From Planococcus sp. SK3692 (GTDB lineage: Bacteria > Bacillota > Bacilli > Bacillales_A > Planococcaceae): a DNA stretch of 64,000 nt. A program made the translations under genes and the position numbers. This document shows, piece by piece, positions 27,106 to 36,170 of this stretch. The notes under the pieces are model-generated. The model saw nothing but the letters and a program-made list of their open reading frames with translations. It made no database searches and was not told the origin of the DNA. The stretch lies in the NCBI RefSeq assembly GCF_028890485.2, contig NZ_JARCHV010000003.1, positions 124,001 to 188,000 on the forward strand, written 5' to 3'. How positions within the stretch are numbered: position 1 is the stretch's first letter; each line of letters begins with the position of its first letter.

Positions 27106-28035
27106 TTATTGGCCAAGGAATTTTTCCTGGAACAACTCAAGCTGGTAATCGAGTGAAATCGGATCGTTGAAGTACAATTTCTTCGCATCCGCTTCAAATA
27201 CTTGGTCGTTCTTTACAGCTGGCGTGTTTTTATATAGATCTGTTTCCTGGAAGGAATTATCCTGTTCGGAATCTTTGCTGAAGATTACGTAATCGCCCAT
27301 ATATTCAGGGAGGACTTCTTGAGACAATGCGTAGAATCCATCAGTAAGCGCCATTTCTTCCACTTTTTCCGGCATGTTCAAGCCCATTTCCTGATAGAGG
27401 ATTTCGGTGCCGCGGCCCCAGTTGTCGCCGTATACGTACAATTGCTTATCAAAGTTCTCGATGACGGATACTGTTGCATCTTCGCCAATCTCCGCTTTGA
27501 TCTCTTCACCTGCAGCTTGTGCGCGTTCTTTAAAGTCGTCAATGAATGCTTGTGCTTCATCTTCTTTATTCAATAGTTTCCCGATTTCCAGATGCTGTGT
27601 CAAATAATCGACTTTTCCGTAAGTGAAAGTCACGGTCGGTGCAATCTGTTCCAATTTGTCGACGTTTTGAAGAGTCGAGTAACCGATAATCAAATCTGGA
27701 TCCAATTCGATGATTTTTTCCAAGTTCTCTTCGGACACTTCCTCTACGCCGTCCAAATACGGTTCGTAGTTCGGGTTGTCGATCGCCCAAGCGTCGATGC
27801 CGGCAAGCGGTACATCAAGTGACATGACATTTCCGCCGTAAGCCAACGCAACGACGCGCTGCGGGTCAGCCGGAACTTCCACTGTTCCATTTTCCGATTC
27901 GTATTGGATGGTATCGGATCCGCTTGATTCGCCTTCTGAACCGCTCGTTTCCTCTGTCGTTTCTTCTGTAGAACCGCAAGCGGCAAGCGCCAGCATAAAG
28001 AGTAAAGCGATGGACAAGATAAGTAGTTTTTTCAT
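27106..28035 (-). CDS. iron-siderophore ABC transporter substrate-binding lipoprotein
   Basis: 309-residue FecB/YfiY-like binding protein. The signal sequence ends in LALAAC (lipid Cys at 20), followed by a Thr/Glu/Ser-rich tether. The helical-backbone fold is indicated by VVALAYGGNVMSLD, LDPDLIIGYS, and the C-terminal DPISLDYQLEL. It captures a ferri-siderophore outside the cell and delivers it to the two permeases. The conserved surface Glu residues that dock to the permease lie in EEVSEENLEKI and similar segments. It is cotranscribed with the ATPase (eight-base gap). Confidence 0.9.
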   Translation of the reverse strand: MKKLLILSIALLFMLALAACGSTEETTEETSGSEGESSGSDTIQYESENGTVEVPADPQRVVALAYGGNVMSLDVPLAGIDAWAIDNPNYEPYLDGVEEVSEENLEKIIELDPDLIIGYSTLQNVDKLEQIAPTVTFTYGKVDYLTQHLEIGKLLNKEDEAQAFIDDFKERAQAAGEEIKAEIGEDATVSVIENFDKQLYVYGDNWGRGTEILYQEMGLNMPEKVEEMALTDGFYALSQEVLPEYMGDYVIFSKDSEQDNSFQETDLYKNTPAVKNDQVFEADAKKLYFNDPISLDYQLELFQEKFLGQ

Positions 28036-28042
28036 GATCTGG

Positions 28043-28834
28043 TTAAGCTCCTTTAATTAAGTTATATGTCAGGCAAATCGGTTTTTGTGTTCGTGGGTCA
28101 AGGCCGATTTCCGCGTCGATGCGGAAAACTTCACGGAGGACATCCGGAACGATGACTTCTTCGGGTGATCCGGCCTTGATGATCTGGCCGTCTTTCATCG
28201 CGACGATATGGTCGGCGAAGCGGGCAGCGTGGTTCAAATCGTGCAGCACCATGACGATGGTGCGTTCTTCCTCGGCGTTGAGTTCGCGGAGCAGTTCCAG
28301 AATCTCCAATTGATGTGCCATATCGAGGTAAGTCGTCGGTTCATCGAGGAAAATCATTTCAGTTTCCTGCGCCAGGGCCATGGCAATCCAGACGCGTTGA
28401 CGCTGGCCGCCGGATAAGGCATCGACGGGATGGTATTTGAAAAATTGAGTACCGGTCACATTGAGTGCCCAGTCGATCATTTCATAATCCCGTTTGCTAA
28501 GCTTGCCGAATCCCTTTTGATAAGGAAAGCGGCCGTAAGAGACGATCTCGCCGACGGTCAGACCGGCAGCGTTTTCCGGCGACTGCGGCAAAATGGCAAG
28601 TTTTTTCGCGAGTTGTTTTGTCTTTTCTTCTGCGATTTGCTGGCCGTCGAGAATGACCGATCCCGATTCATGCGGAATGACGCGTGTCATCGCTTTCAAA
28701 AAGGTTGATTTCCCGCAGCCGTTCGGCCCGATAATTGCTGTAATCTTTTTATCTGGAATCGACAGGGACAAGCCTTTGACGATTTTCCTTTCGCCATAGC
28801 TGACTTCCAGGTTTTCTGTAAAAAGGCGTCCCAT
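28043..28834 (-). CDS. siderophore ABC transporter ATP-binding protein (FecE/YusV-like)
   Basis: 263-residue ABC ATPase: Walker A GPNGCGKST near residue 37, Q-loop ILPQSPENAAGL, signature LSGGQRQR near 142, Walker B MIFLDEPT, H-loop VLHDLNHAARF. It energises the two permeases encoded downstream. It is the first gene of the operon, with the Fur-boxed promoter about 90-120 bases upstream. In B. subtilis the equivalent ATPase YusV is encoded away from YfiYZ-YfhA; here all four components are in one unit. Confidence 0.92.
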   Translation of the reverse strand: MGRLFTENLEVSYGERKIVKGLSLSIPDKKITAIIGPNGCGKSTFLKAMTRVIPHESGSVILDGQQIAEEKTKQLAKKLAILPQSPENAAGLTVGEIVSYGRFPYQKGFGKLSKRDYEMIDWALNVTGTQFFKYHPVDALSGGQRQRVWIAMALAQETEMIFLDEPTTYLDMAHQLEILELLRELNAEEERTIVMVLHDLNHAARFADHIVAMKDGQIIKAGSPEEVIVPDVLREVFRIDAEIGLDPRTQKPICLTYNLIKGA

Positions 28835-28895
28835 CGACAGCCCTCCTTTTCGTTAACCGTAATTTTAAAGCAAAAAAATAAAAATGGGATATATG

Positions 28896-28958
28896 TTGAT
28901 AATGATTCTCACTTTCATTACAATGTATACTATAAAGTTATTGAGAATCGTTGTCAAT
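28896..28958. promoter_or_regulatory. overlapping face-to-face promoters with two Fur boxes
   Basis: Plus strand: -35 TTGATA (28896-28901), 17 bases, -10 TACAAT (28919-28924). Minus strand: -35 TTGACA (28957-28952), 17 bases, -10 TATAGT (28934-28929). Fur box 1, TGATAATGATTCTCA (28897-28911), covers the plus promoter; Fur box 2, TGAGAATCGTTGTCA (28942-28956), covers the minus promoter. Each box fits the 7-1-7 pattern with one to three mismatches. Confidence 0.8.
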
Positions 28959-28989
28959 CGGAATTTACTATAGAACGGGGATGGAAAAA

Positions 28990-30039
28990 ATGGCCAATCA
29001 CGACATCTTTGACGTAACCATCATCGGGGGAGGTCCCGCCGGTTTGTATTCAGCTTTCTACAGCGGGCTCCGGGGCATGAAAACGAAAATTATCGAGTTC
29101 CAGCCGCGCCTTGGCGGCAAGCTACATGTCTATCCGGAAAAAATGATCTGGGACGTCGGGGGACAGACGCCGATCCGCTGTGAACAGCTGATCACCCAAT
29201 TGGTCGAACAAGGGCTCACTTTTGATCCGACGGTGTGTCTTGATGAGAAAGTGGAAAGCATGAATAAGAATGAAGACGGCTTGTTTGTACTAGCCGGCGC
29301 GTCAGGTGAAATCCATTACTCGAAATCGGTCATCGTCGCAGTCGGTGGAGGCATCCTGAAACCGCAAAAGCTGCAAATCGAAGGAGCCGAACGCTTCGAA
29401 GTAGCGAACCTCAATTATACCGTAAAAACACTCGAACGCTTCCGCGGCAGCACAGTGCTCATTTCAGGAGGCGGCAACTCGGCAGTCGATTGGGCGAACG
29501 AGCTCGAGCCGATTGCCGAAAAAGTCTATGTCGTCCACCGGAAGTCGGAAATGGCCGGCCACGAAGCGCAAGTGCGCCAATTGCTTGAAAGCCGCGCCGA
29601 ATGCCTGCTCGATTCCGGCATCACACGGCTTGTGGCATCGGATGCAGGCGACCGCGTCGAGCTAGTGGAAGTGATGAACCAAGTGACGGGCGAACGGCGC
29701 TTGCTTCCGGTTGACCAGCTCGTCATCAATCACGGTTACGAGCGCGATGCGAGCTTGTTGGAGAACAGCCCGCTCGATCTGGAAACAAAAGACGAGTTCT
29801 ATTTACAAGGTACGCCGGCAAGTGAGACGTCGGTACCCGGAATATTTGCGGCAGGAGATATTCTTCAGCACGACGGCAAGCTTAATTTGATTGCCGGCAC
29901 GTTCACCGACGCGGCCAATGCCGTCAATAAAGCGAAAAAGTTCATTGAGCCGGACGCTGCCAATATTGCCATGGTTTCTTCCCATAACGACGTGTTCAAT
30001 TCCCGCAACCAAGCGCTGAAAAAGCAAGCGATGCGCTGA
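28990..30039 (+). CDS. ferredoxin/flavodoxin-NADP+ reductase, thioredoxin-reductase-like (YcgT/YumC type)
   Basis: 349-residue FAD/NAD(P)-binding flavoprotein: FAD motif IIGGGPAGL at residues ~12-20, second dinucleotide motif ISGGGNSAVDWA near 160, and the closing FAD motif GIFAAGDI near 290. It lacks the CxxC of true thioredoxin reductases, as expected of the type-2 FNR group. In B. subtilis the paralogue YcgT is Fur-regulated, and here a Fur box covers its promoter, so it likely supplies electrons for iron release or flavodoxin reduction during iron starvation. The ATG at 28990 has CGGGG about eight bases upstream; the ATG at 28981 has none. Confidence 0.88.
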   Translation: MANHDIFDVTIIGGGPAGLYSAFYSGLRGMKTKIIEFQPRLGGKLHVYPEKMIWDVGGQTPIRCEQLITQLVEQGLTFDPTVCLDEKVESMNKNEDGLFVLAGASGEIHYSKSVIVAVGGGILKPQKLQIEGAERFEVANLNYTVKTLERFRGSTVLISGGGNSAVDWANELEPIAEKVYVVHRKSEMAGHEAQVRQLLESRAECLLDSGITRLVASDAGDRVELVEVMNQVTGERRLLPVDQLVINHGYERDASLLENSPLDLETKDEFYLQGTPASETSVPGIFAAGDILQHDGKLNLIAGTFTDAANAVNKAKKFIEPDAANIAMVSSHNDVFNSRNQALKKQAMR

Positions 30040-30114
30040 ACGGTTTGTTTATGCCCACTTTCCTCAGGGTAGAGAAGAGCAGGACAGAACAACAAACCGG
30101 AGGAGGAAACACAC

Positions 30115-30531
30115 ATGGAATTAAAAGATTATGGTGCTGAATCATTGGTCGTCAATATCGAAGAGGCGACAAAACAAAACGATACGTTCCGGACCGCGCT
30201 TTGGACCGGCAAAAACTTGCAAGTCACATTGATGAGCATTGCAGCAGGCGATGACATCGGGCTTGAAGTCCATGAACACGGCGACCAATTCCTTCGCGTC
30301 GAAGAAGGCGAAGGCCTCGTGCAGATGGGCGACAGCGAAGACAATTTAAGCTTTGAAGAAAAAGCGGAAGACGATTACGCCATCCTCATCCCCGCAGGAA
30401 AATGGCACAATGTCACTAACACAGGCGATAAACCGCTGAAGATCTATTCCATCTATGCACCGCCGGAACATCCGCACAGCACAGTTCACAAAACAAAAGC
30501 GGAAGCGGATGCAGCAGAAGAGGAAGAATAA
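30115..30531 (+). CDS. cupin-domain protein
   Basis: 138-residue single cupin. Motif 1 is degenerate but recognisable (G(X)5 HEHGDQFLRVEEG, metal-type His and Glu near residues 46-56), motif 2 is PAGKWHNVTNTG near 98, with a third His in the tail PPEHPH. The C-terminus is Ala/Glu-rich. Such small cupins are variously isomerases, dioxygenases or binding proteins; the function here is unknown. GGAGGAGG precedes the ATG. The gene lies 75 bases after the Fur-controlled reductase and might be read through from it. Confidence 0.8.
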   Translation: MELKDYGAESLVVNIEEATKQNDTFRTALWTGKNLQVTLMSIAAGDDIGLEVHEHGDQFLRVEEGEGLVQMGDSEDNLSFEEKAEDDYAILIPAGKWHNVTNTGDKPLKIYSIYAPPEHPHSTVHKTKAEADAAEEEE

Positions 30532-30533
30532 TA

Positions 30534-30572
30534 TAAAAAAACGGCCGACAGATGACTGTCGGCCGTTTTTTT
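30534..30572. terminator. bidirectional terminator, cupin and MFS genes
   Basis: The perfect stem ACGGCCGACAG/CTGTCGGCCGT has an ATGA loop, flanked by A7 and T7. Confidence 0.9.
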
Positions 30573-30585
30573 ATATGCATCCATA

Positions 30586-31776
30586 TTAATGCGCTGAAGC
30601 GAGTTTGCGTTCTTTTTTTCCATGGAGGAAATAATACGGCACGATTAATGTAAATACGGCGATTCCCAATAATCCGTAAAGCGAGCTATAGCCGGTGAAC
30701 GGAATGATAAAGCCGAGAATGTACGGCCCCATGCCAAGCCCACCGTCCATCGCGACAAAGAATGTCGAGGTCGCAAGCCCCATGCGGTGGGGAGGCGTCA
30801 GCTTGATGGCGACCGCTTGCGTCGTCGATTGCATATTGCCGAAACCAAGACCGATCAAAGCACCCGCAAACAACAGCCCCAGGCTTGAATCAGCGGCACT
30901 CAGCAGCAACAGGCCAGCCGCGAGCGACACAAGCGCCGGATACATAATGTAATTGGCGCCATAGAGATCCATGATGCGTCCCGTGAAAGGGCGCGTCAGC
31001 AGGATGACGACAGCATATACCAGGAAGAAGAAACTTGCCGCTTCCACCAAGCCTTTATCATTGGCGTAGAAATTGATGAAAGACAAAACGCTCGAATAGC
31101 TGAGTGCGATCAAAAACATGACGATGGCGATCGGCACAGCATTCGCTTCTAAATAATTGGACAGCTGGAAGCCGGATTTCACTTCTCCAGCAGGCGGCTT
31201 CTCAAGCGGCGGAACTTTCACAAAAGTGCTGAGGGCCAGTGCTGACAAGGCGATTGCGACACAGGCAGCAAAAATCACATTATAGCCAGTCCATTGGCTC
31301 ATTAATAAGCCGATAAATGGCCCGAAAGCTGCACCCAGCGTAGCGCTCATGCTGAAGTAGCCGATGCCTTCGCCTTTACGCGTATGAGGAATGACTTGTG
31401 CGGCGATGGTGCCAGCTGCAGTGCTTGCGACGCCAAGCGTCACGCCGTGCAAGAAACGGTTCAGCATTAAAAAAGGCAAACCGAGCGGCAGGAAATACAG
31501 CGCGGTCATGCCGACAAACAAGGCGGAACCAATCACCAAGGCGCGTTTTCGGCCGATCATATCAAGCGTGCGGCCAATAACCAAGCGTCCCGCCAGCGCA
31601 CCCAAGATGAAGATCCCGGTGACAAGGCCAGCTTCACTGGTCGAAGCTCCGTATTCTTCGACGGCGTATAAAGCGATCGTGACGATCAATAAATAAAAAA
31701 CGAGCAGTAGCAGGAAATGGACGACGGAAACGCCGACAAAGTCCCGCGTCCATAATTTGGGTTTGTTGTTACTCAA
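30586..31776 (-). CDS. major facilitator superfamily transporter (drug-efflux type)
   Basis: 396-residue 12-helix MFS protein. The loop 2-3 signature is present as GRLVIGRTLDMIGRKRALVI, and the second-half equivalent as RPFTGRIMDLYG. Motif C-like GxxxGPxxG (ATLGAAFGPFIGLLM) in helix 5 points to the proton-driven drug/metabolite exporters. TTG at 31776 is the start, with GAAGGAG eight bases upstream. The substrate is unknown. The gene is monocistronic. Confidence 0.85.
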   Translation of the reverse strand: MSNNKPKLWTRDFVGVSVVHFLLLLVFYLLIVTIALYAVEEYGASTSEAGLVTGIFILGALAGRLVIGRTLDMIGRKRALVIGSALFVGMTALYFLPLGLPFLMLNRFLHGVTLGVASTAAGTIAAQVIPHTRKGEGIGYFSMSATLGAAFGPFIGLLMSQWTGYNVIFAACVAIALSALALSTFVKVPPLEKPPAGEVKSGFQLSNYLEANAVPIAIVMFLIALSYSSVLSFINFYANDKGLVEAASFFFLVYAVVILLTRPFTGRIMDLYGANYIMYPALVSLAAGLLLLSAADSSLGLLFAGALIGLGFGNMQSTTQAVAIKLTPPHRMGLATSTFFVAMDGGLGMGPYILGFIIPFTGYSSLYGLLGIAVFTLIVPYYFLHGKKERKLASAH

Positions 31777-31887
31777 CTGAAAGACTCCTTCGAAAGCACG
31801 TTCGCAGTGCTATGTATAATACATCTTCGGCTTTTGCCATTATTAACCGTAGCAGACCCCCGGCGTGCCGTCCAATATACGGTACTT

Positions 31888-31920
31888 GAAAAAGCGCCGC
31901 CTCAAGAGGCAGCGCTTTAG
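31888..31920 (-). terminator. terminator of the GGDEF gene
   Basis: The stem AAAGCGCcGCCTC/GAGGCaGCGCTTT has U-rich sequence following on the minus strand. It lies about 45 bases past the stop. Confidence 0.75.
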
Positions 31921-31963
31921 GTTCTTACAGGTATTGGTCAAGCAAATAGGGATTTCAGTTTGT

Positions 31964-33604
31964 TCATTCCGAGGCAATATCTCTGTAAAACGTTGTCTGG
32001 CTCTTGCCGTTTTCTTTGGACACATAAAGCGCCGCATCGGCATACGACAATAGGGTATAGAGGTTCTCGGCATTGTCCGGATAAATGGCGATCCCGATGC
32101 TGCATCCAAGCTGGACACGGCCGGCCTCGACGGTAATAGGCTTGCTCAGCCGGTCGATCAAGCGCTGCGCTAGTTGTCTCGTCGGCAACTTGCCCATGCC
32201 TTTGCAAGGGAATAATAAGACAAACTCATCCCCGCCAATGCGGGAGATGAAGGCATCTTCAGGCAGTTCCGCCATCAGCCGTTCGGCCACTTTCTGAAGC
32301 ACATGGTCGCCCGCTAGATGCCCTAACGTATCGTTGGCGTTCTTGAAACCATCCAAATCCAGATAAAAAAAGGCCAATTGTTCTCCGTCGGTGTGGGCGC
32401 GTTTCATCATTCGGTCAGCGGCTTCTTCGAGTGCGATACGGTTAGGCAATCCCGTCAGCGGATCGCGTTGTGCCAAATCTTGCATGCGCACCAAATCGGA
32501 TTCCGTCGTACCGAGTGTACTGACCAGGCTTTCAAGCGAGTTGGACAAGTCTTCAATTTCACGAACCCCTGTATTTTTCGGCAAAACCAATTGCTCGCCT
32601 TTACGGAAGGCTTTCGCTTTGTTGGAGATTTCATTGAGCGGGCGGCTGATGCGCCCTGCCACGAGCCAACCGGCTAAAGCGAAAATAACAGCGCTTGCCA
32701 ATCCGCTTAACATGATAATGCGGCTCAAGTCGCGAGCCGCAGCGAAAGCCGTTTCTTCCGGTTGGCGGACAAGCACAGTCCATTCAAGGCCCGGATAATC
32801 CCAATTGGTGCGGCCACTCGTATATCCGGTTAAATAGGATTTGCCATCAGGCCATTGCTCCAATACCGAGCCCGCCCGCGTTCCTTGGGAAAGCGTATAG
32901 GAATCGATCGGAAGCGGCTGTCCCAGAAATTGCTCGGGGCCGAGAATGACGCGGTTGTCTCCTGGGCTTAAAACAAAAACCTCTAATTTATTTTCGCTGC
33001 TATTGAGCGGGCGCAACACGAATTGCATCACTTCTTCTGCCCAGTCCCAGCTTAAATGGGCGGCCACCACACCGCCAAAGGAGCCATCTGAATAAAAGAT
33101 TGGAACGCTGATATCCACGAATTCAAGTTCATGCCCGCCGGGATTTGGCAACAGGTCTGCTAACAGGAGCGCTTCGTGCACATCTCCGACATAATCGGTT
33201 TGACGGGCTTCGGAATAAACCGGGCGTTCGGACAAATCCATGCCTTCCAGCAATTGGTCTGTTGAAGCGGTAACGGTTCCGGCCGGATCGGTAATGCCGA
33301 TCCAGGAAAAAGCAGGCACTTGGTCTTGCAGCATTTCAAGCGTAGCGCGTTTTTGTTCAATGGATGTTGTAAGTCCAAGTTCTTCGATTTCCCCGAAGGT
33401 CTTGATTTCGCTATAGCGCCCCCACATATATTGATCCAGCCGGTCTTTCATCTGAAACGCCGCACTTGATAAGGCGTTGCCGCGTTCTGCTTCCAGCCGT
33501 TTCGTGCTCACTTCGGAGACGAGGACGCTTAGTACAGCAGCAAAAAACAGGATAAAGACCGCAAATATCAAACCCCAGTAATTTCTCAGCGATAATGATT
33601 TCAT
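31964..33604 (-). CDS. membrane sensor diguanylate cyclase (dCACHE-HAMP-GGDEF)
   Basis: 546-residue protein. One N-terminal helix (~9-30), a large extracytoplasmic double-CACHE-like sensor (~35-275, with FSWIGITDPAGTVTAST), a second helix (~285-310), HAMP (AGRISRPLNEISNKAKAFR), then GGDEF (~375-546). The active-site motif RIGGDEFVLLF is intact, so it should make c-di-GMP. The inhibitory RxxD I-site five residues before GGDEF is absent (the sequence there is PEDAFISRI), so product inhibition through that site is not expected. There is no EAL domain. The signal is unknown. Confidence 0.9.
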   Translation of the reverse strand: MKSLSLRNYWGLIFAVFILFFAAVLSVLVSEVSTKRLEAERGNALSSAAFQMKDRLDQYMWGRYSEIKTFGEIEELGLTTSIEQKRATLEMLQDQVPAFSWIGITDPAGTVTASTDQLLEGMDLSERPVYSEARQTDYVGDVHEALLLADLLPNPGGHELEFVDISVPIFYSDGSFGGVVAAHLSWDWAEEVMQFVLRPLNSSENKLEVFVLSPGDNRVILGPEQFLGQPLPIDSYTLSQGTRAGSVLEQWPDGKSYLTGYTSGRTNWDYPGLEWTVLVRQPEETAFAAARDLSRIIMLSGLASAVIFALAGWLVAGRISRPLNEISNKAKAFRKGEQLVLPKNTGVREIEDLSNSLESLVSTLGTTESDLVRMQDLAQRDPLTGLPNRIALEEAADRMMKRAHTDGEQLAFFYLDLDGFKNANDTLGHLAGDHVLQKVAERLMAELPEDAFISRIGGDEFVLLFPCKGMGKLPTRQLAQRLIDRLSKPITVEAGRVQLGCSIGIAIYPDNAENLYTLLSYADAALYVSKENGKSQTTFYRDIASE

Positions 33605-33685
33605 ATGTATCCCTTCCAGAATAGGTAATTTTCACGAATACATTCAGTATATCAAAAGTCCTGCATAAAAGGGGAAAGAAGGCAA

Positions 33686-33719
33686 AAAGAAACAGGCAGC
33701 AAGGCTGCCTGTTTCTTTA
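33686..33719 (-). terminator. terminator of the heme monooxygenase gene
   Basis: The stem AAAGAAACAGGCAGC/GCTGCCTGTTTCTTT has a three-base loop and directly abuts the stop. It is active on the minus strand and possibly on both. Confidence 0.85.
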
Positions 33720-34049
33720 TTTAGCTGCTTCGATGACCGAAGCAATTTTTGTGATGACAAGTTGGCTCCCAAGCATCGGCGACTCTTTTTTCTCTTCGCC
33801 TTCTGCCGGTTCAGGACGTTTATGGGCTTGCTTGAAAACATCGCTGGATTTCCATGCTTCGTAATTGTCGAGTGTTTCCCAGTACATATTGACGTTCAGT
33901 TCATCGTATTCTTCCAGGTCCTGCGTGACTGTCACTTCGACTTTATGGAAGCCTTCCATTTCCTGCAATGCGCCTGGACGGGTGAAGTTGGGTGCCATTT
34001 TTTCAGCAAATCCCGGTTTCATTTTGATGCGGTTGGTTACGATATACAT
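33717..34049 (-). CDS. antibiotic biosynthesis monooxygenase-fold heme-degrading enzyme (HmoA/IsdG-like)
   Basis: 110-residue ABM-fold protein. The catalytic triad of IsdG/HmoA-type enzymes can be placed: Asn in IVTNRIKM (residue 6), Trp in YEAWKSS and His in FKQAHKR. These open the heme ring and release iron. The strand-helix pattern and length are normal. AAAGGAG precedes the ATG at good distance. It sits downstream of the symporter gene on the same strand; no Fur box is obvious in the 80-base gap. Confidence 0.85.
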   Translation of the reverse strand: MYIVTNRIKMKPGFAEKMAPNFTRPGALQEMEGFHKVEVTVTQDLEEYDELNVNMYWETLDNYEAWKSSDVFKQAHKRPEPAEGEEKKESPMLGSQLVITKIASVIEAAK

Positions 34050-34132
34050 AACTGCATGTCTCCTTTTTCAATGGGATACGAGATACTCCCACTGTATCAC
34101 AGAGCCGCATGCTTTGTCCGCAGCGAGTCGTG

Positions 34133-35362
34133 TTAAGCCTTGGCCGTGCCGCGTCTTTTCTCGCTTTGGTCGATCAATTTCGAGCCAGCCAAATCGCCTG
34201 TCACATTGAGCATCGTAGCCCCCATGCCGACAAGTGCATCGATCGCTGTCAGGAGCGCGACGGCTTCCATCGGCAATCCAAGCTGGACGAAGACAGTGGC
34301 GATCATGACGATGCCAGCGCCTGGAATGCCGGCGGTTCCGATGGTTGCGAGCGTGCCGATCAAGACGACCATGAACATTTCAGACAAGCTGAGCGGGTCG
34401 CCGATGATATTGGCGGCAAAGATAGCCGAAACGGCGATGCGGATGGCTGCACCGTCCATATTAATAGTCGCACCGAGCGGCAGGCTGAAGCCGTATAAGC
34501 TTTTTGGAATCTTGAGCCCGCGTGCTGCCTCTAATGTCAACGGCAAAGTGCCGGAGCTGCTTTGCGTAACGAAAGCTGTCAGCATCGGTGTCCGCGCGTG
34601 TTTGAAGAAATGCAGCGGATTGACTTTGAACAATAGCATGGCAGCGGTGTAAATCGCAATTTGTACAGCAATGGCGATATACAAGACGGCGACCATTCCG
34701 AACAACGATCCAAGTGTATCCAGTCCTTGCGAGCCGACGGTTTGTGCCATGATGGCGAAAATGCCGATCGGCACATATTGAAGGATGGCTTTCAAGACGA
34801 TCAAAGTGGCTTCGTTCAACGCGTTGATTGTTTTCATCAGATGGTTGCCGAGTTCGCCGAATTCTGTGGAGCTTCTCATATAGGAGATGGCGATGCCGAA
34901 CGCGAACGCCGTGAAAATGATCCCGAGCAAGTTCATCTCGCTGAATGCTGCGATGATATTGGACGGCACAATGTTCAATAGTACGCTCGTAAAGCCTGGG
35001 TTGTCCGGAACATCAAAAGTTTCCGATCCATCGAGTTGCATGCCCGAACCCGGTTGGAAAATGCTTGCGACCGTTAAGCCGACCACGATAGCGAATGCCG
35101 AACTGAGTGTATAGAACAGAAAAACTTTTCCGCCCATTCGGCCAAGGTCGCCGATTTTCGATTGATTGATCCCGACGATTAAGGTGAAGAAAATGAGCGG
35201 CACAATGAGGAAGGTCAAGAGCCGCAAGAGCAGATCGCCAAGTGGTGCTAAGACGGCCGTATCTGGCCCGAAAATTAAGCCGACGATGACGCCAAGAATG
35301 AGCGCCACAGTGATTTTTAAGATAAGCGATACATTTGCGTAGGATTTCCAAAGAGCTTTCAT
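34133..35362 (-). CDS. dicarboxylate/amino acid:cation symporter (DAACS family)
   Basis: 409-residue glutamate/aspartate/C4-dicarboxylate-type symporter with eight helices and two re-entrant hairpins. The first hairpin is the Ser-rich FVTQSSSGTLPLTLEAA; the NMDG-type cation/substrate site is LGATINMDGAAI. The second hairpin has TAGIPGAGIVMI. Substrate could be glutamate, aspartate (GltT/GltP) or C4 acids (DctP); sequence alone does not decide. AAAGGAGG precedes the ATG and a good promoter lies about 70-100 bases upstream. Confidence 0.9.
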   Translation of the reverse strand: MKALWKSYANVSLILKITVALILGVIVGLIFGPDTAVLAPLGDLLLRLLTFLIVPLIFFTLIVGINQSKIGDLGRMGGKVFLFYTLSSAFAIVVGLTVASIFQPGSGMQLDGSETFDVPDNPGFTSVLLNIVPSNIIAAFSEMNLLGIIFTAFAFGIAISYMRSSTEFGELGNHLMKTINALNEATLIVLKAILQYVPIGIFAIMAQTVGSQGLDTLGSLFGMVAVLYIAIAVQIAIYTAAMLLFKVNPLHFFKHARTPMLTAFVTQSSSGTLPLTLEAARGLKIPKSLYGFSLPLGATINMDGAAIRIAVSAIFAANIIGDPLSLSEMFMVVLIGTLATIGTAGIPGAGIVMIATVFVQLGLPMEAVALLTAIDALVGMGATMLNVTGDLAGSKLIDQSEKRRGTAKA

Positions 35363-35432
35363 AAGCGCCTCCTTTTAATTTTTACTTTATTTTTTTAAAA
35401 ACCATAGCAATTTAGTCGGATTTGACTTAATT

Positions 35433-35461
35433 ACGATAGCCCATGCTCTTTGTTTTGTCAA
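35433..35461 (-). promoter_or_regulatory. symporter promoter
   Basis: On the minus strand a perfect -35 TTGACA (35461-35456) and a -10 TATCGT (35438-35433) are separated by 17 bases. Confidence 0.65.
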
Positions 35462-35631
35462 AGAAGCGAACTCGGCAGGATAACAGAGCGCAAAAGGCGA
35501 AAAAAAGATGAACGAAATACTGGTTATCAGAAAACTTTAAAATATTCTATAATTTCCCAAAATCTCGTGATACGATAAGACTAGTAGCATAAGCGTATTT
35601 CGGCATTGAGTGGAGAGTTGAGGCGATAAAA

Positions 35632-36126
35632 ATGGGTGGAGTCGGTGAAACAGATGGAATGGGGTATTACGAAGCGCAATACGACTGGGTATGGCCGCTG
35701 ATCGGATTTGTTGCGGTCACGGCTTTGGCGATCATGGGCGTGAACTGGATCCTGCGCAAAATTTTAAGGGTCGAACGCAAAAAGCTTTTCTCCGATTCGT
35801 CGAATTTCGTCAATGATCGCCATGAAAAAGTGGACGCATATTTCCGGTGGAGCGGGGCAGCGATTTCCATCGGGGCACTTTTCATCTTCCAAGAAACCCG
35901 CTCGTTTCTTCCTCTAGCTGCGCTGCTTGCCATCAGCGGGGTGCAAGGGGCATACACCATGTATATGGAAAGAACCCATTCCGACAATCCGAATGATTAT
36001 AAATACAGCTTCCTGCAATTTATCACCGGTACAGTCATTGTCGTCACGTTCATGTTCACATTTTTCCCGGATTTTTCCGAATTCATATTGGAAGATATTC
36101 GCTTGCTGGCCGATTTTATAAATTAA
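35632..36126 (+). CDS. DUF4181 family membrane protein
   Basis: 164-residue protein with four predicted helices. The cytoplasmic stretch after helix 1 (RKILRVERKKLFSDSSNFVN ...) and the NDRHEKVDAYFRWSGA region match the DUF4181 pattern of Bacillales. No function is known. The ATG at 35632 has GAGG about eight bases upstream; the internal ATG at 35659 is a weaker choice. A TATAAT is visible at about 35548, with a poor -35. Confidence 0.65.
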   Translation: MGGVGETDGMGYYEAQYDWVWPLIGFVAVTALAIMGVNWILRKILRVERKKLFSDSSNFVNDRHEKVDAYFRWSGAAISIGALFIFQETRSFLPLAALLAISGVQGAYTMYMERTHSDNPNDYKYSFLQFITGTVIVVTFMFTFFPDFSEFILEDIRLLADFIN

Positions 36127-36170
36127 ATAAAAGCACGTAATCGATAGAATGAAACAAGGAGGAGAGCGGA

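Noticed and set aside
28860..28895. A second minus-strand promoter nearer to the siderophore ATPase gene
   Set aside because: No paired -35/-10 at proper spacing was found; the TTGACA-17-TATAGT pair further upstream explains the operon better.
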